Assembly: GCF_051020955.1 (NCBI RefSeq)
Contig: NC_135022.1
Span: 10,900,966 to 10,964,965 of the forward strand
Reading direction: 5' to 3'
Length of the DNA stretch: 64,000 nt
Source of the DNA: Megalopta genalis
Lineage: Eukaryota; Arthropoda; Insecta; Hymenoptera; Halictidae
Position numbers and translations under genes: made by a program. How positions within the stretch are numbered: the stretch's first letter is position 1; every line of letters starts with the position of its first letter. The notes below the pieces were generated by a model. It worked only from the letters and a program-made list of their open reading frames with translations. It was not told the DNA's origin and ran no database searches. Of the stretch, positions 11,928-23,639 are shown one piece after another.

Positions 11928-12201
11928 CCTGCAAAAATCGGTTTTAAAAATCCACTTCGAAGAAAAGGTTCTGTTACGCTACTTTGATTAGATGTTCGAT
12001 AATTTGCTAAATTATTGTAGTCGTTACTAACCCATTGCTGAGCTACTTTACTAGCAGCACGGCCGCAAAATCTGCAAAGCGAGTTTCTCATGCTCCAATC
12101 TCGAATGAAATTATTTACAAGACGTAGTACCCTGTTTACATCAGCGTGGGTGAGTTGATCTATAATAAAAATAATAAAGTCAGCATAAATATCGTTATCT
12201 G
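11928..12201 (-). CDS. Exon 3 of the FAM194-like gene model, helical segment with Cys cluster
   Basis: The acceptor TTACAG|CAG fits the phase-1 end of exon 2. The tandem CAGCAG allows two acceptors three bases apart, with starts at 12201 or 12198. The peptide runs DNDIYADFIIFIIDQLTH, then DVNRVLRLVNNFIRDW, then a small cluster SLCRFCGRAASK, and a polar tail. It continues the helical pattern of exon 2. The 3' end is not settled. GCAGG|GTACAT after 11928 is used here, but GCTA|GTAAAG (end 12052) and AAA|GTAGCT (end 12047) are also possible. The polar tail after 12047 looks less like coding sequence. No domain is recognised. Confidence 0.5.
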
Positions 12202-12430
12202 CTGTAACGAAATCTACCACTTCTCAAATTTTACTAAAAAATGTTGCTGCACAAAGATATAAAATTGCGGGTAACATTTTAATTTTCATTTTTGAGGAAG
12301 AAATATTCGTCATGCTAATGAAATGATATTTAATGATATTTATTGAAATGACACAGTAAGCGTTTAGACAATCAATTCGGAAATAAATAACGAATATATC
12401 GTTTGGCATTTGCTGTCATGTCACAATTAC

Positions 12431-12617
12431 CTGGCGAAGTTTCACGACAAGATATCAGTTTTTTCATGATTTCGTGGAGAAGATAGGACAATATCCCTAG
12501 TTCCACCGACGTTGAACAGATCAGAATTTCCTCGAGGACTTCCAACATGTCTTTCACGTCGCAGACGATATTTTCGATCACACAACATTTTTGCAGGTTG
12601 GTCAACACTTTATTTAT
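12431..12617 (-). CDS. Exon 2 of the FAM194-like gene model, helical segment
   Basis: Open frame of 187 nt. The acceptor is TTCTTTAAATAG, with the exon starting in phase 0 to match exon 1. The donor CCAG|GTAATT is close to consensus and leaves phase 1. The peptide starts INKVLTNLQKCC and continues with DVKDMLEVLEEILIC and LSYLLHEIMKKLISC. Regular leucine spacing suggests amphipathic helices, possibly a HEAT/ARM-like fold, though no family is recognised. The intron to exon 1 is 916 bp and contains a fold-back repeat; the intron to exon 3 is only 229 bp. Matching phases on both sides and the short downstream intron support a real exon. Confidence 0.55.
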
Positions 12618-12992
12618 CTATTTAAAGAACCAGTTGTACCGCACAAAAGACATTTTCTACTAAACATTATTTTTGGTATTAATCGTTCTTGATAATGAAG
12701 CTAAAGTCACTCTACATGTGTTTCACATCTGTTGAATTGAAACTTAGTCGTACTTCAATCATAGAGCACAAAATATTATTAAAAAGGTCTCAGTAAATTA
12801 TTAAGTCGAATCTATAAATAACTTCTGTTTTTATCAGAAATTTGTTTTATATCTTTTTTATTTATTTTATTTCGAGCCCTTATCTATTTAGTGAAAGCAA
12901 AAACTCGTTTGTTTTGGTCACCCATAGTGAGTAGATACGAACAATAGATTCTACTTAGCTGCAACCGAAGTTATTTATGACTCGACCTAATA

Positions 12993-13350
12993 TACAGGGC
13001 GTCCCAAAATTATAGTACTTCCGGGAAATGAGGGGTTCCTGAGATCATTAAAAGTAATTTTTTCCTTAATCTTCGATCTAATTTGTTTACGAGTTATTAA
13101 CGAAAAGCAGCGACCAATGAGAGACGAGATCAGCTGGCGCGAGGCGGCCGTGCCAATGTGCGAAACTGTGCTTCGTCTGCTAGTTGGCTCGGCTGTCTTG
13201 CACTAGCCGAACTCGCCTCTCATTGGTCCCCGTTTTTCGTTAATAACTCCTAAACGAAGCCGCTGATTGCACTTTCGCTAAAGAAAAAGTTACCTCAAAT
13301 GACCTCAAGAATCACCCCTTTCCGTTGAAATAATTATGGGACACCATGTA
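12993..13350. mobile_element. Fold-back (long inverted repeat) element, ACAGGGTGTCCC family
   Basis: Left end TACAGGGCGTCCCAAAATTAT, right end ATAATTATGGGACACCATGTA. The two arms match imperfectly for about 150 bp each: GGGGTTCCTGAG against CTCAAGAATCACCCC, GAGTTATTAACGAAAA against TTTTCGTTAATAACTC, GACCAATGAGAG against CTCTCATTGGTCC. There is no coding capacity. It sits in intron 1 of the FAM194-like gene, and half copies are found at 18899 and 34476. Confidence 0.8.
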
Positions 13351-13533
13351 GATCGAACGATTAGTGGCAAAGTGACATTAATATTTTTTTATCTCTTTAA
13401 TCCTGGACTGCTAAACTTAAATCAATCAGAATTAATATCCTATAAATCGGAATTAAAATTCATTTGATTAAAAGTTTGTTTAATCCGTCTATAAGCATGT
13501 ATTTTTTGCACCTACGTGTGTGACAAATCTTAC

Positions 13534-13698
13534 GTTTTGAATTATGTAATCGGGTATGACTTTTTGTTCATCTTGTCGTATACAACCGCAGATGTCGCGA
13601 AATAAATCAGGTCGTTTGTATTTCATTGTCCCAGCTACCACGCTCAATGCTCCGAACAGATGCATCCTATCATGATCTATACCGCAGCAGTTGCCCAT
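13534..13698 (-). CDS. Exon 1 (putative first coding exon) of the FAM194-like gene model
   Basis: Fifty-five codons from an ATG at 13698 to a strong donor (AAC then GTAAGA) after 13534, ending in phase 0. The peptide opens MGNCCG. Gly at position 2 followed by two Cys is the usual context for N-myristoylation plus palmitoylation, so membrane anchoring is possible. The rest looks helical (LFGALSVVAG, then a basic stretch and DICGCIRQDE). The start is uncertain. The frame stays open to an upstream Met at 13752 and to 13788, which would add the hydrophobic MTVIFLVLFIL, and an AATAG acceptor just upstream could make this an internal exon. Phase matches exon 2. I do not recognise a domain. Confidence that it is coding is moderate. 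Confidence 0.5.
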
Positions 13699-13771
13699 AC
13701 GCGACCTATTTTCATCGTGCAAAATAAATAGTACGAGAAAAATAACTGTCATTCTTGTCGCAGTACTAAAA

Positions 13772-13833
13772 AATACTACTACATACAATTTTAATTATAT
13801 ATATATATAATTAAAATTGTATGTAGTAGTATT
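13772..13833. repeat. Perfect 62-bp palindrome beside exon 1
   Basis: 31 bases from AATACTACTACATACA are followed directly by their exact reverse complement, with an AT-only centre. It overlaps the upstream extension of the exon 1 frame, which argues against translation starting at 13788. Confidence 0.9.
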
Positions 13834-13872
13834 GTAGTAGTAGAATTGTATTGTAGTAGTATGTAGTAGTTC

Positions 13873-13874
<2 letters not shown>

Positions 13875-13925
<51 letters not shown>
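13875..13925. repeat. (TA)n microsatellite
   Basis: About 24 TA units flanked symmetrically by TTCAAT and ATTGAA, so the whole tract is also a palindrome. Confidence 0.95.
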
Positions 13926-13926
<1 letters not shown>

Positions 13927-16900
13927 GAATATTTAATTATAATCGAAGTGAAAATCGTGCAGTGCAATATTATATTTTGTACAAACTTATTAATTAATTA
14001 CAAGTGAAACGAACTTCAAGAACTCCGTGAAATTTTTCAATAAATGAAATGCTCTCGAGAAGATCTCCAGGGAGAAAGCTAGCCATTCCTCGTCATCCCT
14101 TAATTCGTCTTTTCGCACGCAAAACTTCCTGTTTGCCATTGTAACGGAGATTACTGATCTCGTTCCTAAAATTCATGTATATATTTAGCTTCTAAAATAA
14201 TTAGACACAGTGCAAAGTATCATTTTTATTTTCTATTTTAGTGGCGAACGAAATATCTTTCTGCTGAAATATCTTGCTGATATTTCGAACAATTCGATTA
14301 ATTCAATTAGATAAATCCTGAAATATCTGGCCAAAGTTAAATTATGTATTTTTCTTCGAATATAATTTTATTATAATTTTCGTTGTAATAAAAGACAGAT
14401 CATGTAATTATTGAAATGATTTCCTTTTATGGACCAACAGTTCCATTCCACTATAATTGCGAATTAAAAAAAATTAATATATCCAATAACACATTTTTTT
14501 TTTCACTGTACGATGGAAATTCGAAACATTTATTACAAAAACGAATTGTCCATGCCATTTAGATTTGAGCAAATTTCGAAAGTTTGAACAACGCCGTTTC
14601 AACGGTTTTCGCAACTTGGTCCAAAATATGTGAAAACTTCCGTGTACACGTGGATCCGCGATATTTCGCGATGTACATAGAAATCGACCAGCATGAACCA
14701 TTAGAGAGACAAGCAATTATTTCGATTCTTCGGGGTACGTGTTTCACAAAATTACATCGCGAGCCGAAAATTTGTGTAGAGGGAACGCCGGTCGGCCGTC
14801 GTGTTTAAATCGGTGGGTAAAACAGTTTAATTAACAGAAGCGTGGAAGGCAAAGCCCCGAGGGAAATCGCTAATGATGGTGCTCGATGAACCGGATAAAT
14901 TTTTAAGCACTTTCGATAATCACACCTCGCACGTGGAATCTCTTTGTAGAATCAGTCCATTTGTTTCCATGCGCGTCGACATCAAGCGCCGCGGTAAATC
15001 ATCACCGTTCCTGACAGTTTTCATCGCATGGCCGACAGTTAACAACTGACACACGTTATGTTGCACGAGATATACATACAGCGTAGGTAGTATGTACTAT
15101 GCGGCGTTAGGCGCCTTTGCATCGATGTTTCATGCCAATATTCACGACACTTTACCGGCGGCCGCATTGTCTTTTTACTCGCGCGACCATACTTCCGGAA
15201 CGAGTGTCGTCTATTTTCAGATGTTGTAAAAAGTTTATACGCCCGACTTGGCATTATAAACGCTCATTTTAGAATCTCGTTACCACCGGACTGTGTAATC
15301 TCCAAGCGAGAACATATATTCTCGTGTACTATTTTCCAATAACACGGTGGAAATGAATATTAGCCCGTGTGAAATGATACGTTCGGTTTCTTAACAGTTA
15401 CGAATTAATTGTTCAAGCGACTATCTATATTTTAGTCGTCGAATCGTTCGTTTGAACAAAAGGAAACCATTTTTTTCCATTCTAATGATCCGATATTTTG
15501 TCAGACAAGACCCAAATAGATCACAGAAACAAAATTTCTGAAAACGATATCAATTTTTGTGAGCGCATTACGACCTAATTTGAGTTTGTACGAGAAAAGA
15601 ACACGAATCTGTAGGGTAGTGAACATATTAAGATAGGTCGTTCAGAAATAAATACAATGCAAAATTTAATAATAAAATCTTTTGTGAAGTCCAAAATATT
15701 ATATACACTTCGCAAAGATGCTAGACTATCGCCAATCAAAGAGTAGAAACTGAACGAGCTAGCTAATATTTCGTTTTTCTCGTGGGTGATTCAAAAGTTT
15801 GCTCCGTTTTTGGTTGATACGTACAATGCGAATGCAAAAAATAGTATTTCAAACAAGTGAATGATGTTATTATAAAAGCAAAAGATTAGGAAGTAATAAA
15901 ACGTTAACAATGACAAAACGTTAACAATTGTATACGCTTATGTGTTTCGTAACTTCAATTTTTAGGGCGTATATATGAAATGTGGAAGATCAGTCTGCTT
16001 GAAGATAAGTCTATTAACACGTTGACTGTCACACCAGTATCTATGAAAGTTATACAAAATCCGAGCAATTTATTTAGAAATATACGAATACAATAGACAA
16101 CTCGATATAATTGACAACAACGAACAAAGACCTCAATACATAATCGAAACAACGTATGCACAATAATAATTGAGGAATGGAAAATTTTGTCGAACTGAAA
16201 CAAAATTTTAAAGATTATCAACTATAGAAATGTTCTGTTTTTCACACAGTAACTGTCACATCGGTGTCCATAAAACAAATAAAATTTAATCGTCAATGTT
16301 CGAATAGAAAAGACAAAACTTGTTAAAGCATCAACTTTTGTAACCTTTTTATACTTCGTAGGCTTTAAGGAAGCTTGATTTACATTTTACCCGATAGATC
16401 TGATTAAAAGTAGATTTTCAAGTTTCGTAAAAGAATATTATTAATTATACATATACGACTGGCGTAGTAGTGTTAAAGTTTGAAGAAAGACTGAAGACCA
16501 CATGGAGATATAACGATTACTTTATAAGAGATTGTTGGGAATTAATTTGTCAATATTTTTCCGTAGTATAGCTCTTGATCTTTCGAGGGTTCGAAGGAAA
16601 GCTGAAGAATCGCAATTTATGATCGATCCATTAAAGTTTGAAGGGAAATTCGGAATTATGTCGAAAGATTGATAAATCGCGATTGATAGCTCGGAGAAGA
16701 CTGATTGGACTTTAAGAGGTTACTTCGAATCGATTATAAAATACGCCACTGTAGTGGCTTCCATTTATGTCGTCTTTTTGAACGATACGCCACTATAGTT
16801 GTCATTCTTGCACCGAAAGTCACTGGATTATGCAAATATGTATAGTAGAAAATTATGGATCATTCTGAAAGAAACATCGAGAAACGACATTCACAAATTA

Positions 16901-17040
16901 GAAATTACAGATATTAATAAATGACAAATTTTAATACCAATAAATGACTATGAAATATTAATAAAGGACAAATTCTAATACTAATAAACGAAAAATTACA
17001 AATATTAATAAATCATAAATTACAAATATGAGATTGATGT
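13926..17040. other. Non-coding stretch with one GC-richer block
   Basis: 14540-15260 is GC-richer, with open frames on both strands and no splice-supported exon; it may be a conserved non-coding element or the 5' flank of the upstream gene. Near 16018 TTAACACGTTGACTGTCACACC, partly repeated near 16245 (AACTGTCACATCGGTGTCC), resembles ends of TTAA-type MITEs. 16917-17030 has ATTAATAAA/TAATAAATGAC degenerate repeats. Confidence 0.4.
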
Positions 17041-17342
17041 GAATTCTCTTATTCGCAAATTTATTCGAATAAAAATGTATTTCAATAAAAATTCATCGAG
17101 TCAACACGTTCGAAAAATGATCCGAAAAACTTTATTCCAATAATTGACTACATTCGAAATGCTGTTCGAATAATATTATATCCGAACAATTTCTTCGAAA
17201 CATTATTCTGATCAAAATTTCATTCGAACAATTTCTTCGAATCATTATTTCAATAAAACTGAATTCGAAGAATTGATTCGGAAGATTAGTCGAATCAAAT
17301 TTCATTCGAAATGTTGTTCGAATGCAATTGCATACGAATAAC
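17041..17342. repeat. Degenerate repeat rich in TTCGAA
   Basis: About ten TTCGAA hexamers (for example 17064, 17109, 17153, 17165, 17223, 17305, 17317) occur within 300 bp, inside phrases such as TTTCATTCGAA and AATTTCTTCGAA. TTCGAA is a palindrome, so both strands look alike. It is probably a decayed minisatellite. Confidence 0.65.
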
Positions 17343-17379
17343 GCCCAACTTCGACCTGATCACGCTATTTGTATACACC

Positions 17380-18065
17380 TAAGCTGCAAAACGCGTCGCA
17401 TGAATTTCGTTCCCAGCAACCTAATATCTGCCGACAAACCGAGCCATAATCGTTCTCCATCGCTACGAATTTCAAACCACGACCGTCTCGAGATTCCTTC
17501 GCTTATTTCTTCGTCGCGTGTCTCGGCGCGACAGGGCAAGTTCGGGGGTGCCCTTTCCGAGGGGGAGGGATTGGTCATAACAGCGAGAGAAAGTTGTCCA
17601 CGATTTACGATATCCTTCCGAGGAGCACCGTAGGCCCGGACATACGGCGCTCCATACGTGCTCTGTATTAATATAACACCGCGTCGCAAAATATTAATAT
17701 CGTCGCGAGTGTGCAGCGGCTCGGTATGCGCCATATGAGCCGTCCCAGTGCCCCCCCACCCATCGCGCAATAATCGTGAGCGGTAACGAAGCAGGGCACC
17801 GTGCGCGTCAGTATGCGATGCTGGAACAATTTCCGACGGCAGGAATTTAAATATTCCATGCTCAGCCGGTTTTTAAGGCAAATACCGTTGCCGGAAAAAG
17901 AAGGGGGCATTATCATCGGGAATCTGAATTTTCGTCGGAACACTCTCAACCCCCCCTACCCCCCACCTTCTGTTCCTCCCATTACCATTTCCGTTCCCAG
18001 CGCAGTATTTTCCGACGCGCAGTGCGCGATATTTCGACAACCTAGGGGGATTTCATTTCGAAATT
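17380..18065. other. GC-rich island, candidate conserved non-coding element
   Basis: GC clearly above background, with overlapping open frames on both strands because AT-rich stops are rare. None has a recognisable protein or a convincing splice frame. It has C-tracts (17944-17965) and many CpGs. Regulatory function is inference. Confidence 0.4.
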
Positions 18066-18814
18066 GAATGTTTTTTTTTTAGAGAAGTTCCAAGTTAGGG
18101 TAGGTGTACCGGTTGCTGCCACGTTGAGGATTTATATGAATTGCAACGCAAACAGTCTTAGAGTCTAGCACCGCTTAAGAAATGTGCAACTTTATATTTT
18201 ATATCTATTATTTATTATTTAATACCTATACTGTTGATGTTTAACTTGTAATAGGGTAACAAAATTATGACAAAATTATTTCAGTAGAAGAATAGTGAAA
18301 TGCGCATTTTTCACCGTTTGTGGCCATTTGTGCACCAATGTTGACCGTGTTTTGTATCATTTAAGAATTATCAGAATCATTTTTAAAGATTCTCGCTTTT
18401 CTATATTTTACTTCGTGATATTTAAAGATCTTGGTTGTAACATATAGCGATATACGATGATAACGTAAAACCAATTTTATTGTACTAATTTTTAAAAAAA
18501 TTTGTTCACGTTGTTCTTTTATGTTTTTCTTATTTCTTTCATTCTTCGTACTCTACTTCATTCGTACCTTTCTTTTATTCCAATTTCCTTCTTTTTGCTT
18601 CGAATTTCTTTGTTTTTTCATTTTTTCTGCTTTCTTGTGCAGTGTACTTTCTCCTTCCACTAATTCATTTTTTTCGTTTTCAAGTTACGTTTAGATTATA
18701 CGTTTTGTAATGTTACATGTTTCGTACGTTTACTTAGTAAATGTAGCTACCCTAATTACCGTGCGACCTTAAAATCGCACAATTTCGCAGGTTCTTTCCT
18801 GTGAATGCATCGTG

Positions 18815-18817
<3 letters not shown>
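18066..18817. other. AT-rich non-coding stretch
   Basis: Nothing coding. 18490-18680 is a T-rich, pyrimidine-biased tract with scattered TTCTTT. Confidence 0.4.

Positions 18818-18863
<46 letters not shown>
18818..18863. repeat. (TA)n microsatellite
   Basis: About 23 TA units followed by A10. Short peptide frames through it (Tyr-Ile repeats) are artefacts. Confidence 0.95.
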
Positions 18864-18866
<3 letters not shown>

Positions 18867-18898
18867 AAAAAAAACATTTCTTTCCACTGGAAATAATA

Positions 18899-19080
18899 TA
18901 CAGGGTGTCCCAAAAATGTCTCGCGATCCGAAAGTGGCGGGTTCCTCGGATCATTCGAAACAACTTCTTCCTTTACAAAAATGTTCTCCGATGCACCGTT
19001 GACGAGTTATCAACGAAAAACAGTGACCAATGAGAGACGAGCTCGGCTGGCGCGAGGCGACCGATCCAACGAGCTCCGAA
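18899..19080. mobile_element. Half copy of the ACAGGGTGTCCC fold-back element
   Basis: Begins ACAGGGTGTCCCAAAAATG and matches the left arm of the element at 12993 through GAGTTATCAACGAAAAACAG, GACCAATGAGAGACGAG and GGCTGGCGCGAGGC. The second arm is missing, so it is truncated. Confidence 0.75.
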
Positions 19081-19099
19081 AAAATGATCTTGAATAAGA

Positions 19100-20341
19100 A
19101 TCACTTTTTGCATCGTATTGGTCTCTATATTAATGAAAATTACTAAGTCACGTTAAAAGTTATTCTAAATCGACGTTGCAAGTAGTTATAAACAAATGCA
19201 TACCGAAGGAACCAAAAAGATAGTTATCGAGAACAAAGTCCCCCTAGATTATCGAAATAATACACTCTGCGCCGCGAATATGGTTAACGGACGCCACGGA
19301 ATAGCAAGTTCCGAGCTGTGGTGAGATTTGCCAGAAGTTGGATAAGTCCCCCGGCCCTCCTTCGGCACCCCTTCGGCACCCCTTCGGCACCCGGACGCGA
19401 CGGCTACGGAGGATGAGTAACACCAGTTGATTAGATTCACGAACTGATGGCTTCTGGGTAATTCTTCGCGAATATGAAATTGCATTAGACTTTATTACAC
19501 GTCCAATCGGGCTTGAAATAGTGACTTTGTTCGGCCCCCGAGCCCCTCCCCTCTGGCGAGACGCTACGGCGATGTTTACGAACCTATTTTGCTAATCTTG
19601 TTGGTGACAAAGTGGCGCGCGTCGGTGAGGATTGTATTCGTTTTAATGGATTGTTCGAGGAGGCGGTGTCTTTCAACCATTAATTCTGGTGGCTTCCGCG
19701 CACTCTCTTTTTCTTGGGCGCTGTCGTTCTTAAGCAGTTGGTTATGTTTCTGTTAATTGAATTATTGATTTCTGAGGAAGCTATTGATGAAACACAAATA
19801 TCTCAATGGCAAGATTTATTTCTGATGTAGTTGCGATCGTTACTGTATGGATCTTCATGCATCGATTGCAAGAAAACTAAATAATAAGTTCTTTGTTTTC
19901 TCTTAATAATTTTAATGGATTAAGAGTAATACATTGACATTTTGAAACTCTGACAATCCTTCGTCTATTTTAAATTGAAATTAATTGACGTAAATTGCAT
20001 AAAATTCTCAGTGCAGTGATTATTGTTACATCGTTTCAAGAATTTAGCATAAACGTGGACTTTAGTTACTTATCGAATAGAATAAAATACATGATATATT
20101 TTTCCAACAAAATTTGTAAGAGTATATAAAACAAAAAATAAGCTTGATATATCTCTCCTTTTAAAGATGCGTATTTGCCATATAATATGATTAATTTTCT
20201 GATTGTTATTGTTTCACTATATCATGGATACTAAATAATTAAGATTCGATGAAAAGAATGTTTCAATGAAGTATTCCGAAGAGATTCTTTACTTTACGCG
20301 AAAGGGGGTGCCAATAAATATTTACTGAAATTGTTAGCATA
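19100..20341. other. Non-coding, with a GC-rich block and a 12-bp triplicate
   Basis: 19260-19700 is GC-rich. It contains CCCTTCGGCACC-type units three times in a row at about 19358-19391. Open frames across it show no known protein. The rest is AT-rich with nothing seen. Confidence 0.4.
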
Positions 20342-20681
20342 ACGCCCAAGCGGAAGTATTTCAATCACTAATGTATAATTCGTCGAGTTTTAATTCAAGG
20401 AAGGTGTTCGTTTAAATTGCCATACATTTTTTAATAATAGCTATGACATAGAAGACTAAATATTTATAATATTATATATATATATATACAGAGCTTTACA
20501 AAGATTTACTGACGCCCAAGCGGAAGTATTTCAATCACTAATGTAATTCGTCGAGTTTTAATTCAAGGAAGGTGTTCGTTTAAATTGCCATACATTTTTT
20601 AATAATAGCTATGACATAGAAGACTAAATATTTATAATATTATATATATATATATACAGAGCTTTACAAAGATTTACTGAC
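20342..20681. repeat. Recent tandem duplication, unit 170 bp
   Basis: ACGCCCAAGCGGAAGTATTT starts at 20342 and again at 20512. The copies read the same through ATATACAGAGCTTTAC, apart from a two-base difference (TGTATAATTCG against TGTAATTCG). The high identity points to a young duplication or an assembly artefact. Confidence 0.9.
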
Positions 20682-23369
20682 TGCGTAAATTCAGATCCCG
20701 TAACTTGAAAACGCGTATAAAAAATACCGTGAATAGTGTTATAATTTACCGTGTAAAAAAAGAGACTCGCGTAAAAAAGTGCCGCGTAAATTGAGGGTCA
20801 GCTGTAATGTAGTACGAATTGTACAGAGATGACGACGTCTTTAACATTCGGACGCCGGGATAAATATATTCCATACCTCGTTTACAATCTCTGCGCGGAC
20901 GACAACCCCTCGCAATGTTATTCACCATCGTTTGTATGAAACAGCTCTCACTGTTTACTCGATCGATCCATATTTCACGCGAGGGGTCATCCCGCGCGTT
21001 TCACGGGCACGGCTCCAGCAATTAGTTTTTGAGTAACGAGGAACACGGATCAAGCAGGGCACAGTGCAAAGGGACATAACTCCTGGAGGCGTCTGCCAGA
21101 AACGCCTAATTATCATATTCTCCATGGGCGGTCGGGTTTTCCTGGGACGAAAAGGAGACTGTAATTAGCGGGATTTTCTCACGGAAACGTGACTTCAACG
21201 GTGTATTTCCAATCGCAGCTGTCGATTTTAGATGATTTATGAATAAACTCTGGATTTTTTTTTTTTAGGCATTTATGACTAGACAATGGATTTTATGAAT
21301 TTATAGCATAAATGAGTAGACCAAATGCAAAACCTCGAATACATTTAAAGAATTTGGAAAGACTTACGCAGACGCTGTTAACAGTTTCACAGAGCCCTAA
21401 TGTTTATTGCATTATTATTGACATAAAAAAGTTGCAATAAAAAAAATCAAAACGAATTGTTCGTCCTTTGCACATGACTAATGAAGTGATACAAGTTCGA
21501 TTAAATAGAACACGTTCCTTTCTTTAATATTTTTAATTTAATAATTTTTAATTCAATAATAAAATATTAATAATTTTTTTTTATAATTATGTTATTACCA
21601 CAGTTCGACCTCTTTTTTGTTCTGACTTTCTTTAGGAGATCACGTGGGTTCAGATTCAGGGAAACATAAATGTATTTTTCTGTTACTGTGCGTTGGGCCT
21701 CTTTCACACGGCAATTTGCGAATCGCGATTTGCATTTGGTCAGTTAGACGCAGACCGACAGATAACTGACCGCGCAGATCGGTCAGTTATTACTTCTGGG
21801 TGTCTTTGAGAATGATTCGCCTTGAATCTTTCAGCAATTAACGGTGACGGACCCGAGAAATTCCGCCCTTCCCAGAAGTTGACGCGTAAAGGACGTGTCG
21901 TTGCTCGGCTCGGGGGTGTTCAGCCAGTCGTTCTGAAAGCGAGGGAATTCTGCGAGCGGCTCTTTGAACCTGATTCCCTCCCTGATTGCAGGTATCTGTG
22001 TCCCTGGATACGTTTAAACGCCGCGCCAAACGGGGATGTAAATGGACCTCGCCTCACGCCGTGATGGATAAAAATAATATACACACAAATATGTCTTCAA
22101 AAAATGTGTATACCAAGATAAAAAAATTTTCGAACAGAAAATCAGTTATTTCATAAACAACATCTGTGGATTGTCCGAAAGTTGAGGATTTAATGGGGTG
22201 GACTACTTTGACGGTTCAATAAAACTGTTGATTTATAACATTTATTTGTGAAAGTCAAACATAATTGTATGGACAGCTCAGAAGCTGATCGGTGTGAATC
22301 CATTAACCGTAAAATTGAAATGAATAAGGATTTTGCAAATTAGCTGTAAAAAAATAGCAATGACACTAATAATGCAAAGCATAATTTCATTTATAATTAA
22401 ACGAAAAGAAAAGAAAAATTAATATTTTTAATTCTTGTTTTTATTTTTCTAAATGATTTTTTTTTTATTTTGTTTAGTAATTTCGCAGTCAATATAAGTG
22501 CTGCTATCTATTGTTTATTTTTTAAGAAATCGACTATATTGATACGTCAACAGAGAGATCCTACATAATAAAGATGTGTTTGCACTGCATTGCTCATTTT
22601 CATAGAAAAGTGAACTTACACTGGTTGGTTTCTAAACCTTTCGTATATCAAAATTGTAAAGATGAATAATTTTATGTATGATTATTATAATATGTACGTC
22701 CATGTAGTATTTCTTCTATTCTTCTATTATTTCTGCCGAAATATATCGCGACGCGTGATTAGGGGTAATCTCGCGTTGTCGCTAACCATAGACACTTGTG
22801 GTATATTTGGAGTGATCGAAGTAAATGAACGAGTATAATATCTATATGCATCATTTTATATAGAAAAACATTGTGTAATAATATCGCATAATGTTCGCTA
22901 CAGTGATTAAAAAGAAAAGAAATAACAATCAATGCGTTAAGTTTAAATATTAGCTAGCGCACGCCACTTAGGTACGCAAGCGATTCTCCCCAAGTTCTAA
23001 CATTCGGCAAAATTATAGTAATTTATAGGCAGATGGATTGTATCGTAATTGATACACTCTCTGTTATTATACTAAGTACAATAATTTGTTCAAATGACAA
23101 GAAAATATTCTACAATGTAGTTTCGTTGATAACGAAGTGGTAATAAATTAGTCAAAAACGAAAGAAGTTGCATTACCTCTTAGTCAATTTTTATATTTTC
23201 CCAAAATCGGAATTTCTAGCCCCAGGCTCCCCAACTATTGTTTAAAGTTCTGATCGCTTTTTTGTTCTTCGTACCAGTTCTGTTTCCTTGTATTTTGTTT
23301 TTTCGAGCTTATTGAATTTCCTTACACAACCTTTTTATAAATATGAAAATCCTGTATTTTGCAGCTCGA
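20682..23369. other. Non-coding stretch with two GC-richer blocks
   Basis: 20860-21200 and 21700-22070 are GC-richer with mixed open frames and no supported exon. 22071-23369 is AT-rich with nothing recognised. Confidence 0.4.
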
Positions 23370-23577
23370 TTAACCCTCAGACTGCGGGTACCTGGTCGTT
23401 TTGGTACGGTGTCACCTAATTAGGCATTTTTCGGCAATTGAATCAAACAAACTGCTGTTACAGATCTACAACAAGTATTTCCAATACTAAGTTCTGACAA
23501 TTAACGAATAAAACTGGAAATGGTCGCAAACATCGGCAATAGCATTGCTATAAAATGGTGCGTTTTTCAAGGGTTAA
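23370..23577. mobile_element. TTAA-bounded MITE-like element, about 208 bp
   Basis: Begins TTAACCCTCAGACTGCGG and ends TTTTTCAAGGGTTAA; only the outer 8 bases are clearly inverted. The CAGACTGCGG phrase links it to the dispersed AGACTGCGG family in this window. No coding capacity. Confidence 0.55.
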
Positions 23578-23639
23578 TGCATAAGCTTTTTGTTGAAATT
23601 ATGACCCGGTATTTATTACAGCCACAGAAATATTCCAGC

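Noticed and set aside
17360..17770. 136-codon minus frame
   Set aside because: GC-rich island with several competing frames, no known product, no splice context.
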